A DNA stretch of 64,000 nt from Pseudomonas sp. dw_358 (lineage in GTDB: Bacteria; Pseudomonadota; Gammaproteobacteria; Pseudomonadales; Pseudomonadaceae), in contig NZ_JAAVUX010000023.1 in the NCBI RefSeq assembly GCF_018449655.1, positions 20,928-84,927 on the forward strand, given 5' to 3'. The position numbers were made by a program, and so were the translations under genes. Positions 45,840 through 54,769 of the stretch are shown piece after piece. The notes under the pieces are model-generated. The model did not search any database. It was not told the DNA's origin and was given only the letters and a program-made list of their open reading frames with translations. Numbering within the stretch: position 1 is the stretch's first letter; every line of letters begins with the position of its first letter.

Positions 45840-46826
45840 ATGAATCAGCTGTTGAAGAATGGGGTGAAGTGCCTTGTCGGCATCTGCGCATTGAGCGCCG
45901 CGGTGGCCGCGTCCGCTGCTGAAATGAAAGCGGAACCTGGCACCCTGAAAGTCGGTATCGAACCTTGGCTGGGCTACGGCCAGCTGCACGTGGCCGCCGC
46001 CCAAGGCATCTATGCCAGGCACGGGCTGGAGAAGGTCGACCTGGTCAACTTCAACGAAGACAAGGACATCAACGCCGGCCTGGCCAGCGGCCAGTTGGAC
46101 GCCGCGACGATCGCCACCCACACCGCCATGGGCATGGTTGCCGCCGGCCTGCCGGTGAAAATCGTCCTGCTGCTGGACCAGAGCATGACCGCTGACGCCG
46201 TCATCGCCGGCCCCGACATCAAGTCCATCAAGGACCTCAAAGGCAAAGAAGTGGCCTTCGAAGAAGGCGCCACCAGCGACATCCTGCTGCACGCCGCCCT
46301 GGCCAAGAACGGCATGCAATGGAGCGACATCAAGCCGGTGCCAATGCCCGCCGCCAACGCCGGCACCGCTCTGATCGCCGGCCGCGTGCCGGTGGCCGTG
46401 ACCTACGAGCCGTACCTGAGCACCGCGCGCCAGCAGAACCCCAAGGTCAACATGCTGTTCAGCGGCAAGGACCTGCCGGGCATCGTCAGCGACGTGCTGG
46501 TGGTGCGCGACGACGTGCTGAAAAACAAGCCGGGGCAGATTCAGGCCCTGGTGGACTCCTGGGGTGACGCGGTGACCCACTACCGCGCCAACACCACCGC
46601 CGACCGCGCCGTGATCGCCAAGGCCGTAGGCTCCAGCCCGGAAGACCTGGCCAGCGCCTTCGACGGCGTGCAGTTCTACAGCCTGGCGGAAAACCAGCAG
46701 CAGCTCAACGGCGCCTTCGCCCAGACGACCTTCCCCATGGTGCTCAAGGCCGCCATGGAAGCCGGCCTGGTGCAGAAGCCGGTGACCGCTGCGGGGATGA
46801 TCGACAAGCAGTTCGTCAAGCCGTAA
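45840..46826 (+). CDS. ABC substrate-binding protein, taurine/nitrate/sulfonate (TauA/SsuA) type
   Basis: A 328-aa periplasmic-binding protein. A signal peptide (residues about 1-26, ending ASAAEMK) is followed by LKVGIEPWLGYGQLHVAAAQGIYARHGLEKVDLVNF, the standard opening of the TauA/SsuA/NrtA group, then INAGLASGQLDAATIATH. First gene of a rightward operon of seven. The ligand is not readable, but the group favours small organic anions or zwitterions. A GC-rich hairpin follows the stop codon. Confidence 0.88.
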   Translation: MNQLLKNGVKCLVGICALSAAVAASAAEMKAEPGTLKVGIEPWLGYGQLHVAAAQGIYARHGLEKVDLVNFNEDKDINAGLASGQLDAATIATHTAMGMVAAGLPVKIVLLLDQSMTADAVIAGPDIKSIKDLKGKEVAFEEGATSDILLHAALAKNGMQWSDIKPVPMPAANAGTALIAGRVPVAVTYEPYLSTARQQNPKVNMLFSGKDLPGIVSDVLVVRDDVLKNKPGQIQALVDSWGDAVTHYRANTTADRAVIAKAVGSSPEDLASAFDGVQFYSLAENQQQLNGAFAQTTFPMVLKAAMEAGLVQKPVTAAGMIDKQFVKP

Positions 46827-46831
46827 TAGAG

Positions 46832-46853
46832 GGGCGCGGCTTTGGCCGCGCCC
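46832..46853. terminator. Intercistronic hairpin between binding-protein and permease genes
   Basis: GGGCGCGGC-TTTG-GCCGCGCCC forms a perfect 9-bp stem 6 bases after the stop codon. There is no T-run, so it more likely stabilises the upstream mRNA or partly attenuates transcription. Confidence 0.6.
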
Positions 46854-46886
46854 TGTCGTCCTCCACGCCACAAGGGCGAGACGTCA

Positions 46887-47765
46887 ATGAGCTACGCCAC
46901 ACTGAATGAAAAGCCCGTCGGCCAAGACGCGGTCGCCGCACCGAACCCGGCCCCCGCGGCCCGTCGTCGCAAGCGCGGCAACCTTTTCGTGATCGGCCGC
47001 CAGCCCGGACGCCGCGGCTACCTGACCATCGCCATCGCCGTGTTTGTCATCCTCGGCTTGGCCTGGTGGGCCGCCAGTGCCTCCGGGATGGTGCCGGTGA
47101 TCTTCTTGCCCTCACCGCAAAGCGTCATCACCCGGATGGTGCACCTGGCCCAGGACGGCACCCTGTGGGGCGACCTGAAGGTCAGCCTCTACCGCATCAG
47201 CGTGGCCTTTGTGGTGTCCTCGTTGATGTCGATCCTGTTCGGCGTGCTGGCCGGCAGCTTCGGTTTCTGGAAGGCCTCGCTGGAACCCTTGGTGGATTTC
47301 GTGCGCTACATGCCGGTGGTGGCCTTCGTGCCCCTGACCATCCTGTGGAGCGGCACCGGAGACTTCCAGAAATTCCTGATCATCTGGCTGGGGACCTTCT
47401 TCCAGCAGGTGCTGATGGTGATGGACTCGGTCAAGCGCGTGCCCGGCGATTTCGTCGGCCTGGGCCGTACCCTGGGCATGAGCAACAGCAAGATCCTCTG
47501 GAAGATCGTCCTGCCCAGCGCCCTGCCGGGGATATGGGATGCGCTGCGGGTCAGCCTCGGCTGGGCCTGGACCTGGCTGGTGCTGGCGGAACTGGTGGCT
47601 GCCACCTCGGGCCTGGGTTATCGCATTGTGGTCTCCCAGCGTTTTTTCCAGACCGACACCATCATCGGCTACATCCTCTTTCTCGGGCTGCTGGGGCTGA
47701 TCTCCGACCAGATCATGCGCGCCGGCGAGAAGCTCCTGTTCCGCTACAACCGGAGGCGCTCATGA
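46887..47765 (+). CDS. ABC permease, TauC/SsuC type
   Basis: A 292-aa inner-membrane permease with six helices. The EAA-like loop GLGRTLGMSNSKILWKIVLPSALPGIWDALRVSLGWAWTWLVLAEL is the family signature. A basic N-terminus (AARRRKRGN) precedes the first helix. It overlaps the ATPase by four bases, so the importer is translationally coupled. Confidence 0.92.
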   Translation: MSYATLNEKPVGQDAVAAPNPAPAARRRKRGNLFVIGRQPGRRGYLTIAIAVFVILGLAWWAASASGMVPVIFLPSPQSVITRMVHLAQDGTLWGDLKVSLYRISVAFVVSSLMSILFGVLAGSFGFWKASLEPLVDFVRYMPVVAFVPLTILWSGTGDFQKFLIIWLGTFFQQVLMVMDSVKRVPGDFVGLGRTLGMSNSKILWKIVLPSALPGIWDALRVSLGWAWTWLVLAELVAATSGLGYRIVVSQRFFQTDTIIGYILFLGLLGLISDQIMRAGEKLLFRYNRRRS

Positions 47766-48526
47766 GTACCCTGGCCATCCACAACTTGCACAAAAGCTTC
47801 AGCATCAACCGCGAGAGCAAGAAGGTCCTCGATGGCATCAGCCTGACGTTGGCCGATAACGAATTCGTCTCCATCGTCGGCACCTCGGGTTGCGGCAAGA
47901 GCACCCTGCTCTCCATCGCGGCAGGGCTTGAGGATTTCGAAGGCGGCGACGTGCTGGTGGACGGCGTGCCGATCCAGGGCCCCGGTACCGACCGGGGCGT
48001 GGTGTTCCAGGCCTACACGTTGCTGCCATGGCTGACCGCCCTGGGCAACGTCGAATTCGCCCTGAAAGCCGCCGGGCACAGCGCCAAAGACTGCCGGGAC
48101 ATCGCCCGCGAGCACCTGCAACTGGTCAATCTGAGTCAGTTCGAAGGCGCTTACCCCAACGAACTGTCCGGCGGCATGAAGCAGCGCGTGGCCATTGCCC
48201 GCGCCCTCTCTTACCGGCCCAAGATCCTGTTGATGGACGAGCCTTTCGGCGCCCTCGATGCCATGACCCGCCGGCAGATGCAGGAGTTGCTCACCGAGGT
48301 CTGGGAGGCCCACCGCCTGACCGTGATGTTCGTCACCCACGACGTCGAGGAAGCGGTGTACCTGTCCGACCGCATCGTGGTCATGGGTGCCGGCTACATC
48401 AAGGACACCGTCGCCGTGCCCCTGGACCGCCCGCGTCTGGAAGGCGCCTGCGAAGGCCCGCCGTTCAGTGAAATCCAGCGCCATGTCCTGGGCCTCATCC
48501 GCCAGGGCTCAGCCGCTCACGCCTGA
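47762..48526 (+). CDS. ABC ATP-binding protein, TauB/SsuB type
   Basis: A 254-aa ATPase. Walker A GTSGCGKST is at residues 40-48, signature LSGGMKQRVAIARA, Walker B ILLMDEPFGALDA and the switch His in VMFVTHDVEEAVYLSDRI. This completes the TauABC-like importer. 26 bases separate it from the HisD-like gene. Confidence 0.93.
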   Translation: MSTLAIHNLHKSFSINRESKKVLDGISLTLADNEFVSIVGTSGCGKSTLLSIAAGLEDFEGGDVLVDGVPIQGPGTDRGVVFQAYTLLPWLTALGNVEFALKAAGHSAKDCRDIAREHLQLVNLSQFEGAYPNELSGGMKQRVAIARALSYRPKILLMDEPFGALDAMTRRQMQELLTEVWEAHRLTVMFVTHDVEEAVYLSDRIVVMGAGYIKDTVAVPLDRPRLEGACEGPPFSEIQRHVLGLIRQGSAAHA

Positions 48527-48552
48527 TCGAATTCTATTTTCGGAGTTTTGCG

Positions 48553-49878
48553 ATGAAGCAAGCCACGTTCCACGACCTGAGCACCGCCACCAGCCTGCCT
48601 CCGGCCCTGTTCAACCGTACCGAGACCGACCTGTCGTTCTTCGTCGACAAGGTCAAGCCGATCATCGAGGCGGTGCGTATCGAAGGCGACGCCGCCCTTG
48701 AACGTTTCGCGCGCCAGTTCGATGGGGTCAAGGCCGAGCGGATGTCCATCCGTGCCGAGGACGCTGAGTTCGACGCCGCCCTGGAACGCATGGACCCCAA
48801 GGTCGTGGAAGCCATCCGCTTTGCCGCCCACAACATCCGCGCATTCCACGAAGCGCAGAAGCCCGAGGAAATGTGGCTCAAGGAAATGCAGCCCGGCGCC
48901 TTTGCCGGTGACCGCCATGTGCCCATCGACTCGGTGGCCTGCTACGTGCCACGGGGCAAGGGCTCGTTCCCCAGCGTCCTGCTGATGACCGCCATCCCCG
49001 CCATCGTCGCTGGCGTGCCGCGGCCGGTGGTGATCACTCCGCCCGGCCCGGACGGCAAGGTGGACGATGCGACCCTGGTGGCGGCCCGTCTGGTAGGCAT
49101 CAAGGACCTCTACAAATGCGGCGGCGCCCAGGGCGTGGCAGCTGTGGCCTACGGCACCGAGACCGTGCCCAAGTGCCTGAAGATCGTCGGCCCCGGCAGC
49201 CCGTGGGTGGTGGCCGCCAAGCGCCAGCTGTCCAACCTGATCGACCCCGGCACCCCCGCCGGCCCGAGCGAATGCGTGATCCTCGCCGACGAGACCGCCA
49301 ACCCGACCCTGGCGGCCATGGACCTGATCATCGAATCCGAACACGGCCCGGACTCCTCCGCCTACCTGGTGACCCACAGCCGCGCCGTGGCCGAAGGCGT
49401 GATTGCCGCACTGCCAGGACTGTGGGCCAAACTGGACCCCAAACGCGCCGAGTTTTCCCAGACCGTGCTCTGCGGCGACCATGGCGGTGTGGTGCTGACC
49501 AAGAACTTCGCCACCGCCATCGAATGGGTCAACGAATACGCCCCCGAACACCTGGAGATCCTCGCCGAAGAACCCCTGGCGGTGATGCCGAAAATCCGCA
49601 ACGCCGGCGAGATCCTGCTGGGCAACTACACCCCGGTTACCCTCGGCAACTTCGTCCTCGGCCCCAACGCCGTGCTGCCCACCAATGGCGCGGCCAAGAC
49701 TGCCGGCCCGCTCTCGGTGTTTGACTACATGAAACGTATCTCGGTGGGCTACGTGACCCGTGCCGGCTATGACGCCCTCGCCGAACAGGCCCATGGCTTC
49801 GCCTTGTACGAAGGCTTCAGCGGCCACGCGCTGGCAGTGTCGCCGCTGCGCAAGGCCATTCTCGCAGAAGGCAAGTGA
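48553..49878 (+). CDS. HisD-family dehydrogenase, divergent (not canonical histidinol dehydrogenase)
   Basis: A 441-aa NAD-dependent dehydrogenase of the histidinol dehydrogenase fold, which can oxidise a primary alcohol through an aldehyde to an acid. The fold is clear (ACYVPRGKGSFPSVLLMTAIPAIVAGV, PAGPSECVILAD, EYAPEHLEIL with the catalytic Glu-His, GHALAV with the terminal His). Metal-site motifs differ from HisD: ESEHG replaces QAEHD, LGNF replaces GDY, and NAVLPT replaces NHVLPT. No his genes are near. HpsN, the sulfopropanediol dehydrogenase, is a known HisD homologue, but by my recollection it keeps those residues. Substrate unknown. Confidence 0.85.
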   Translation: MKQATFHDLSTATSLPPALFNRTETDLSFFVDKVKPIIEAVRIEGDAALERFARQFDGVKAERMSIRAEDAEFDAALERMDPKVVEAIRFAAHNIRAFHEAQKPEEMWLKEMQPGAFAGDRHVPIDSVACYVPRGKGSFPSVLLMTAIPAIVAGVPRPVVITPPGPDGKVDDATLVAARLVGIKDLYKCGGAQGVAAVAYGTETVPKCLKIVGPGSPWVVAAKRQLSNLIDPGTPAGPSECVILADETANPTLAAMDLIIESEHGPDSSAYLVTHSRAVAEGVIAALPGLWAKLDPKRAEFSQTVLCGDHGGVVLTKNFATAIEWVNEYAPEHLEILAEEPLAVMPKIRNAGEILLGNYTPVTLGNFVLGPNAVLPTNGAAKTAGPLSVFDYMKRISVGYVTRAGYDALAEQAHGFALYEGFSGHALAVSPLRKAILAEGK

Positions 49879-49880
49879 GC

Positions 49881-51173
49881 ATGACTGCGCAACCCCTCGC
49901 GGCCCTGGCCCGGATGCAGGCAAAGCAAGGTGACTGGGCGGGCGCTCGGCTGACGCTGCTGCAGCTGGTCGGCGAAGTGATCGGCGTGACCGCGACCGAC
50001 CTGCACATCAACCGCGATCAATACAGCCTCAACTCCCTCAACGGCGTGGCCAGCCTGGCGGACGGTCGTCGGCTGTTCTTCAAGTACCACAACGAAGAGG
50101 GCGAGGATAAAACCATCGAGGAGTACTACAACGCCGAGTTGCTGCGCGAGGCAGGCTATCGCGTCGACGTGCCGCTGTATGCCTGCGGCGAGCCGGGGCG
50201 GCAAATCCTGCTCTATGCCCTGCGCGAGGACTTGCGCCTGGCCGATGTCTGCCGGCAGATCGAGGAAAGCGCCGACTGGGCGCACATGGCGACGCTGATC
50301 CAGGCCCAGCAAGCCTACGACACCGAGGCGCTGGAAGGCGCCCTGCGCACCCTCAAGCCGGGGACCGCGGCCGAGGTGGTGAAGGAGCCGGTGCATCAGC
50401 TGTTCTACCACCGTTTGATCAGCGAGGGCCAACCGGCCGGGCTGGGCGGGCGCGTGGCCAGTTACTACGTCGGCAAGACGTTCGCGTTTCCTGCCAGCGA
50501 GGTGCCGTGGGAACAGCTCAAAGACCTCAAGTGGGTGGTCAATGGCGTGGAGTACGCGCGCACCCTGGGCGAGCTGTTCGAAGAAAGTGCCGCCGTGCTG
50601 GCCCCGGCAAAACTGGCCGACCATGGCGTGGTCACCGCCCACGGCGATGCCCACAATGCCAACGTGTGGTACGAGACCGACGGCGATACGCCGCAGCTGG
50701 TCAGCTTCGATCCGGCCTTTGCGGGCCGGCAGATTCCGGCCTTGTTGGCCGAGATCAAGGCCACCTTCCATAATATTTTTGCCCACCCGCTGTGGCTGTA
50801 CGAACCGGCCCGGATCGCCCCCCAGTACAGCGTCGATACCCGGCTGGAGAACGGCCGTCTGTGCGTCGATTTCGACTGGCAGCTGTCACCACTGCGCGAA
50901 GCCTTTTTGCAGAGCAAAACCGAACACTACTGGCAGCCGCTGATCCAGAATCTGCACAGCCGTGGCTGGCTGCCCGAGGATTGGCAGCGCATCGTGCGCC
51001 TGGCGTTGTTCTGCTGCCCGGCGCTGGTCCTCGACTTGCGCGCCGGCGGCATCAGCGGCCATACCCCCCACAGCTCGGCCCTGGGCCTTGCCATTGCGGT
51101 CAGCGCCGGCAGCGAACCCGCCCATGGCGAAGACGCGTTCAGTCGGCTGTTCGCGGCTATCCAGCCGGTCTAA
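49881..51173 (+). CDS. APH-fold small-molecule kinase of unknown substrate
   Basis: A 430-aa protein with the aminoglycoside-phosphotransferase-type catalytic loop VTAHGDAHNANVWYE and the metal-binding LVSFDPAFAG (Asp in place of a DFG-like DxD). The N-lobe has YSLNSLNGVASLADGRRLFFKYHNEEG and KTIEEYYNAELLREAGY. It is longer than typical APH or choline kinases. It starts two bases after the HisD-like stop and precedes the MDR dehydrogenase, so it belongs to the same pathway. It would phosphorylate a hydroxyl-bearing intermediate. I do not recognise the exact family. Confidence 0.75.
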   Translation: MTAQPLAALARMQAKQGDWAGARLTLLQLVGEVIGVTATDLHINRDQYSLNSLNGVASLADGRRLFFKYHNEEGEDKTIEEYYNAELLREAGYRVDVPLYACGEPGRQILLYALREDLRLADVCRQIEESADWAHMATLIQAQQAYDTEALEGALRTLKPGTAAEVVKEPVHQLFYHRLISEGQPAGLGGRVASYYVGKTFAFPASEVPWEQLKDLKWVVNGVEYARTLGELFEESAAVLAPAKLADHGVVTAHGDAHNANVWYETDGDTPQLVSFDPAFAGRQIPALLAEIKATFHNIFAHPLWLYEPARIAPQYSVDTRLENGRLCVDFDWQLSPLREAFLQSKTEHYWQPLIQNLHSRGWLPEDWQRIVRLALFCCPALVLDLRAGGISGHTPHSSALGLAIAVSAGSEPAHGEDAFSRLFAAIQPV

Positions 51174-51188
51174 CCCTCAGGAACCGAC

Positions 51189-52196
51189 ATGAAAGCACTG
51201 CGTTTTCACGGCAAGCAGGACATCCGTTTCGAAGACATTCCCGTCCCCGGCGCTATCCCTGCGGGCCACGTGCGCCTGCAGGTGCTGGCCGCCGGCGTGT
51301 GCGGCTCGGACATTCACAACTTGAAGACGGGGCAGTGGATTTCGCAGCTGCCGGTCACCCCGGGCCACGAATTCTGCGCGCGCATTACCGAGCTGGGCAG
51401 CGGCGTCGAAGGCTTTGCCGTGGGTGACCGCGTAGTAGTGGATTCCCGGGCCCATTGTGGCCAGTGCGATTTCTGCCTGGCCGGGGCCGGCAACCTGTGC
51501 CGACACATGGGCTTTGTCGGCGAAGTCTGCGACGGCGGCTTTGCCGAACAGAGTGTGCAACCGGTACACCGCCTGCTACCGATACCCGACGGTGTCAGCA
51601 ATGAAATTGCCGCCCTGGCCGAGCCGCTGGGGGTGGCGCTGCGGGTCCTGAACCGGTTGGCGCCCGCCCCTGGCGCGGCAGTGCTGGTGGCCGGCGGCGG
51701 CCCCATCGGCGGTCTGGCGGCGATCCTGCTGCGCGAACTGGACGACCGGCCGGTGTACCTGATCGAACGCAACGAAGGCCGCGCGCAGTTGCTCAAGGAC
51801 GTCTGCGGGGTGATTCCGGTGCCCTGTGACAGCGCCGCGATCCACGCCGCCATGGGCGGTACCGAGCCGGCCTACTGCATCGAGGCCACCGGCAATGCCA
51901 TGGTCATGGAGCAGCTGATTGCAGCCGTGGCTTCGGGCGGGCGCATCGCATTGGTGGGGTTGTCTTCGGGGCTGTGTGCGCTGAGTACCAACGCCATTGT
52001 CGAGCGGGAAATCGAACTGGTCGGCTGCAGCGTATTTCGCGAAGAACAGCGCCAGGCCATGGGCCTGCTGGAACGCTTGAGCCCGCTGCTGCGTCAGGTG
52101 ATCGACGGCCCGGTGGGGCTGGAGCAGATTCTTCAGGTGTACGAAGCTGCCGGCAGCGGCGCCAACGTAAAGCTCAAGACCATCATCCAACCTTGA
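51189..52196 (+). CDS. Zinc-binding medium-chain dehydrogenase
   Basis: A 335-aa MDR. Catalytic-zinc residues C38, H60 and E61 (GVCGSDIHN, TPGHEF), structural cluster CGQCDFCLAGAGNLC and cofactor motif AGGGPIGGLA. The start ATG has CAGGAA upstream. It is in the same operon as the HisD-like and kinase genes. Together with the following SDR it could interconvert the stereochemistry of a secondary alcohol, as ADH/SDR pairs do in sulfopropanediol pathways; this is only an analogy. Confidence 0.88.
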   Translation: MKALRFHGKQDIRFEDIPVPGAIPAGHVRLQVLAAGVCGSDIHNLKTGQWISQLPVTPGHEFCARITELGSGVEGFAVGDRVVVDSRAHCGQCDFCLAGAGNLCRHMGFVGEVCDGGFAEQSVQPVHRLLPIPDGVSNEIAALAEPLGVALRVLNRLAPAPGAAVLVAGGGPIGGLAAILLRELDDRPVYLIERNEGRAQLLKDVCGVIPVPCDSAAIHAAMGGTEPAYCIEATGNAMVMEQLIAAVASGGRIALVGLSSGLCALSTNAIVEREIELVGCSVFREEQRQAMGLLERLSPLLRQVIDGPVGLEQILQVYEAAGSGANVKLKTIIQP

Positions 52197-52212
52197 ACAG
52201 GCGCAACGCGTT

Positions 52213-52959
52213 ATGACTCCTTCATTTTCCGTGGCGGGCAAGCGAGTATTGATCACCGGCGCCTCCAAGGGCATCGGCCGCTCGCTGGCCCTGGCCTTTG
52301 CCGCCGGCGGTGCTCAAGTGCTGGCCGCCGCCCGTGACCTCGACAAGCTGCAAACGCTCAAGGCCGAGATCGCGGCCCTGGGCGGCCTGTGCAGCGTCTT
52401 TGTGCTGGACGTGGCCGACCGTGCTTCGCGGGAAGCCGCATTCGCTCAGATCGATGCCCTCGACGTGTTGATCAACAACGCCGGCGTGGAAAAGGTCACC
52501 CCGTCGCTGGGCCTGGACGAAGCCACCTGGGACGCCATCGTCGACGTCAACCTCAAGGGCGCGTTCTTCTGCGCCCAGGCCGCCGCCCAACGCATGAGCG
52601 CAGGCGCCAGCATCATCAATATGTGTTCGTTGACCAGTGAGGTAGGTGTGCCCGGCGCCCTGCCCTACGGCGCCTCCAAGACCGGGCTGGTGGGCATGAC
52701 CCGTGGTCTGGCAGCCGAGTGGGCACCCCTGGGCATTCGGGTCAACGGCCTTGGGCCGGGATACTTCGAGACGGACCTGACCCGGCCGTTCTACGAGAAC
52801 CCAGGCTGGCAGGAAGCGATGCTGGCAAAGGTGCCGATGGGCCGGCTCGGTCATCTGGATGACCTGGCCGGCGCGGCGTTGTTTCTGGCGTCCCAGGCTT
52901 CGGGTTACATCACCGGCCAGGTGCTCTATGTCGACGGCGGCTATCTGGCCGGGATGTAA
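52213..52959 (+). CDS. Short-chain dehydrogenase/reductase
   Basis: A 248-aa SDR. The cofactor motif TGASKGIG is at residues 17-24, NNAG in LINNAGVEKV, catalytic Ser in INMCSLTSE and YxxxK in YGASKTGLV. The C-terminal GQVLYVDGGY is the usual glucose-1-dehydrogenase-like ending. Last gene of the operon, 16 bases after the MDR gene. Convergent with the polyol permease (9 bases). Confidence 0.88.
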   Translation: MTPSFSVAGKRVLITGASKGIGRSLALAFAAGGAQVLAAARDLDKLQTLKAEIAALGGLCSVFVLDVADRASREAAFAQIDALDVLINNAGVEKVTPSLGLDEATWDAIVDVNLKGAFFCAQAAAQRMSAGASIINMCSLTSEVGVPGALPYGASKTGLVGMTRGLAAEWAPLGIRVNGLGPGYFETDLTRPFYENPGWQEAMLAKVPMGRLGHLDDLAGAALFLASQASGYITGQVLYVDGGYLAGM

Positions 52960-52968
52960 TCAGGCGAC

Positions 52969-54330
52969 TCAGTCGTTGGGCGTCGCCGGAATCCAGCGGT
53001 CGTCCAGCCGTGGCGCGCGCACCTTGATGCGACGCTTGGCCTTGCGGAACGTGCCGAGAAAGGCAAAAGGCTCGTGCACCACTTCCGGGTCCTTGATGAA
53101 CAGCATCAGCACTGCGCTCAAGGCGTACAGGCCGGTGAACGCCCACACCACCCCTTCCAGTCCAAAGCGCGTGCTGAAGATCGCCACCACCGCCGGTCCC
53201 ACCCAGGTCGACGCACCTGCGCCCAGGCTGAGCACGGACAACGCTGCGGCCTTGTTCTGCGGCGCCAGGGCCGGGGCCAGTGCCGACAGCGGCACGAAGC
53301 ACGCCAGGGTCAGCCCGTAGAACGCGCCGAACACCGAGGCCAGCAGGAAGTTGTGGGGGAACATCTGCGGCATGAAGAAGAACAGCGGCGTACTCACCGT
53401 GCTGCCGATCGCGCCCAGCCAGAGGATGGTGTTGCGAAAACCGATCCGCGTGCTGATGACGCTGGAGGTCATGTTGCCGATGATATTGAACACAAAGACG
53501 ATGGTCAGCAGGCGCAGCCACTCTTCGAGGGTAAAGCCCACGGTGTGCATGAAGAACCCGGGCAGCACGACCAGAAAGCCGAACATCGACGAGGTGTTGA
53601 TGATGCGTACCACACCCACCAGGCTGACCTTGGGCCGGCTCCACATGATGGTGATGTTCTTGGCCATGGACACCAGCGGCTTTTCGCCCTCGGGCGCCAG
53701 GCGGCGCATGCCATGCGCTTCACGCAGACCCACCAGGCCGATTACCCCGCCGAATACCACCAGCGCAAACGACAGCCAGAACGTGTGCAACGCACCGATG
53801 ACCGGGATGGCGAAGCTGGCCACCAGCGACCCCAGGGTCGGCAGGCCGGCCGCATAGGCCACCCAGAACCAGCCCACCGCCAGGCCCATCTTGCGCGACG
53901 GCGTGGCGGCAGCGATCCATACCAGAAAGCCGTAGGCGAACAGCGGGTAGCCGAAGCCGCGCAAACCGTAGGTCAGCAGGATCATTGAGTAGCTCAGGGT
54001 TTTCAGGCCGTAAACCAGAAACAGCACCTCAAAGACACTCCAGATGAGCAGCCCGAGGAACATGACCCGCTTGGGACCCCAGAGATTGGACAATGCCCCG
54101 GCCAGCCAGGACGAGATGCCGACGGTCACGCCGTAGAGGGTGAACACCGTGGCGATCTGGCCTTGAGCCATGCCTCGGCTACTGAGGTAGGGAGAGAGGT
54201 AACCGAGCTCGACGCCGTCCCCGATCATGAAGATCAACAAACCAACGAAGCCCCAGAACAACGCGGGGGGTATACCGAATTTATCGCACAGGCGTACGAA
54301 GGGGGATTGCGGAGTGGATTGATCGCTCAA
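52969..54330 (-). CDS. MFS transporter, RbtT/DalT/CsbX-type polyol permease
   Basis: A 453-aa transporter with twelve predicted helices. The opening FGIPPALFWGFVGLLIFMIGDGVELGYLSPYLSSRGM is the signature of the ribitol/D-arabinitol permease family (RbtT, DalT, CsbX). The start is probably TTG at 54330, with AAAGGA about eight bases upstream. The open frame extends further to an ATG at 54483, but that N-terminus lacks family character. It is convergent with the operon, so may import a polyol or deliver a metabolite used by it. Confidence 0.8.
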   Translation of the reverse strand: MSDQSTPQSPFVRLCDKFGIPPALFWGFVGLLIFMIGDGVELGYLSPYLSSRGMAQGQIATVFTLYGVTVGISSWLAGALSNLWGPKRVMFLGLLIWSVFEVLFLVYGLKTLSYSMILLTYGLRGFGYPLFAYGFLVWIAAATPSRKMGLAVGWFWVAYAAGLPTLGSLVASFAIPVIGALHTFWLSFALVVFGGVIGLVGLREAHGMRRLAPEGEKPLVSMAKNITIMWSRPKVSLVGVVRIINTSSMFGFLVVLPGFFMHTVGFTLEEWLRLLTIVFVFNIIGNMTSSVISTRIGFRNTILWLGAIGSTVSTPLFFFMPQMFPHNFLLASVFGAFYGLTLACFVPLSALAPALAPQNKAAALSVLSLGAGASTWVGPAVVAIFSTRFGLEGVVWAFTGLYALSAVLMLFIKDPEVVHEPFAFLGTFRKAKRRIKVRAPRLDDRWIPATPND

Positions 54331-54659
54331 TGGTCCGGTCCTTTTTGCAGCACGGCGCTTGGGCGCGCCGAATGAATGGCCTCGATGAGGTTGTGTAGTG
54401 GGCAGGCTTCGAACGTCACAGCACGCCGTTGGCAGCCGCGCTTCCCGGGCGGGAATGGCGACAGGCAGCGACGCTGAAATCACGGTTTTTCTTGGATTTT
54501 CGCGTCTGTTGCCTTTCTTTTATGGCATGTGAACGGTTTCAGTACAACCTTGGCGGTGGCAGGGGCCTGCGACAATGTGCCCGGTGGTAATGGCGCTAGG
54601 CCATGTGGAATGGGGGCTGACGGCGCCTGCAAATAATTTGAAAAAATAGCGCGGACAAA

Positions 54660-54752
54660 CCTGTAAGACCGAGCTTGCTCGGGAACAAACACCCCCACCC
54701 TTGGACGGATATGCATCCGTGACCCATTCCCGAGCAAGCTCGGTCTTACAGG
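54660..54752. repeat. REP pair (REPIN-like), 26-bp perfect inverted repeat
   Basis: The arm at 54660-54685 (begins CCTGTAAGACCGAGCTTGCT, ends CGGGAA) is exactly inverted at 54727-54752, with a 41-base spacer. Each arm has an inner palindrome GAGCTTGCTC. The 54331-54769 stretch holds nothing else convincing. Confidence 0.85.
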
Positions 54753-54769
54753 TTATTCCTTGGTGTCAT

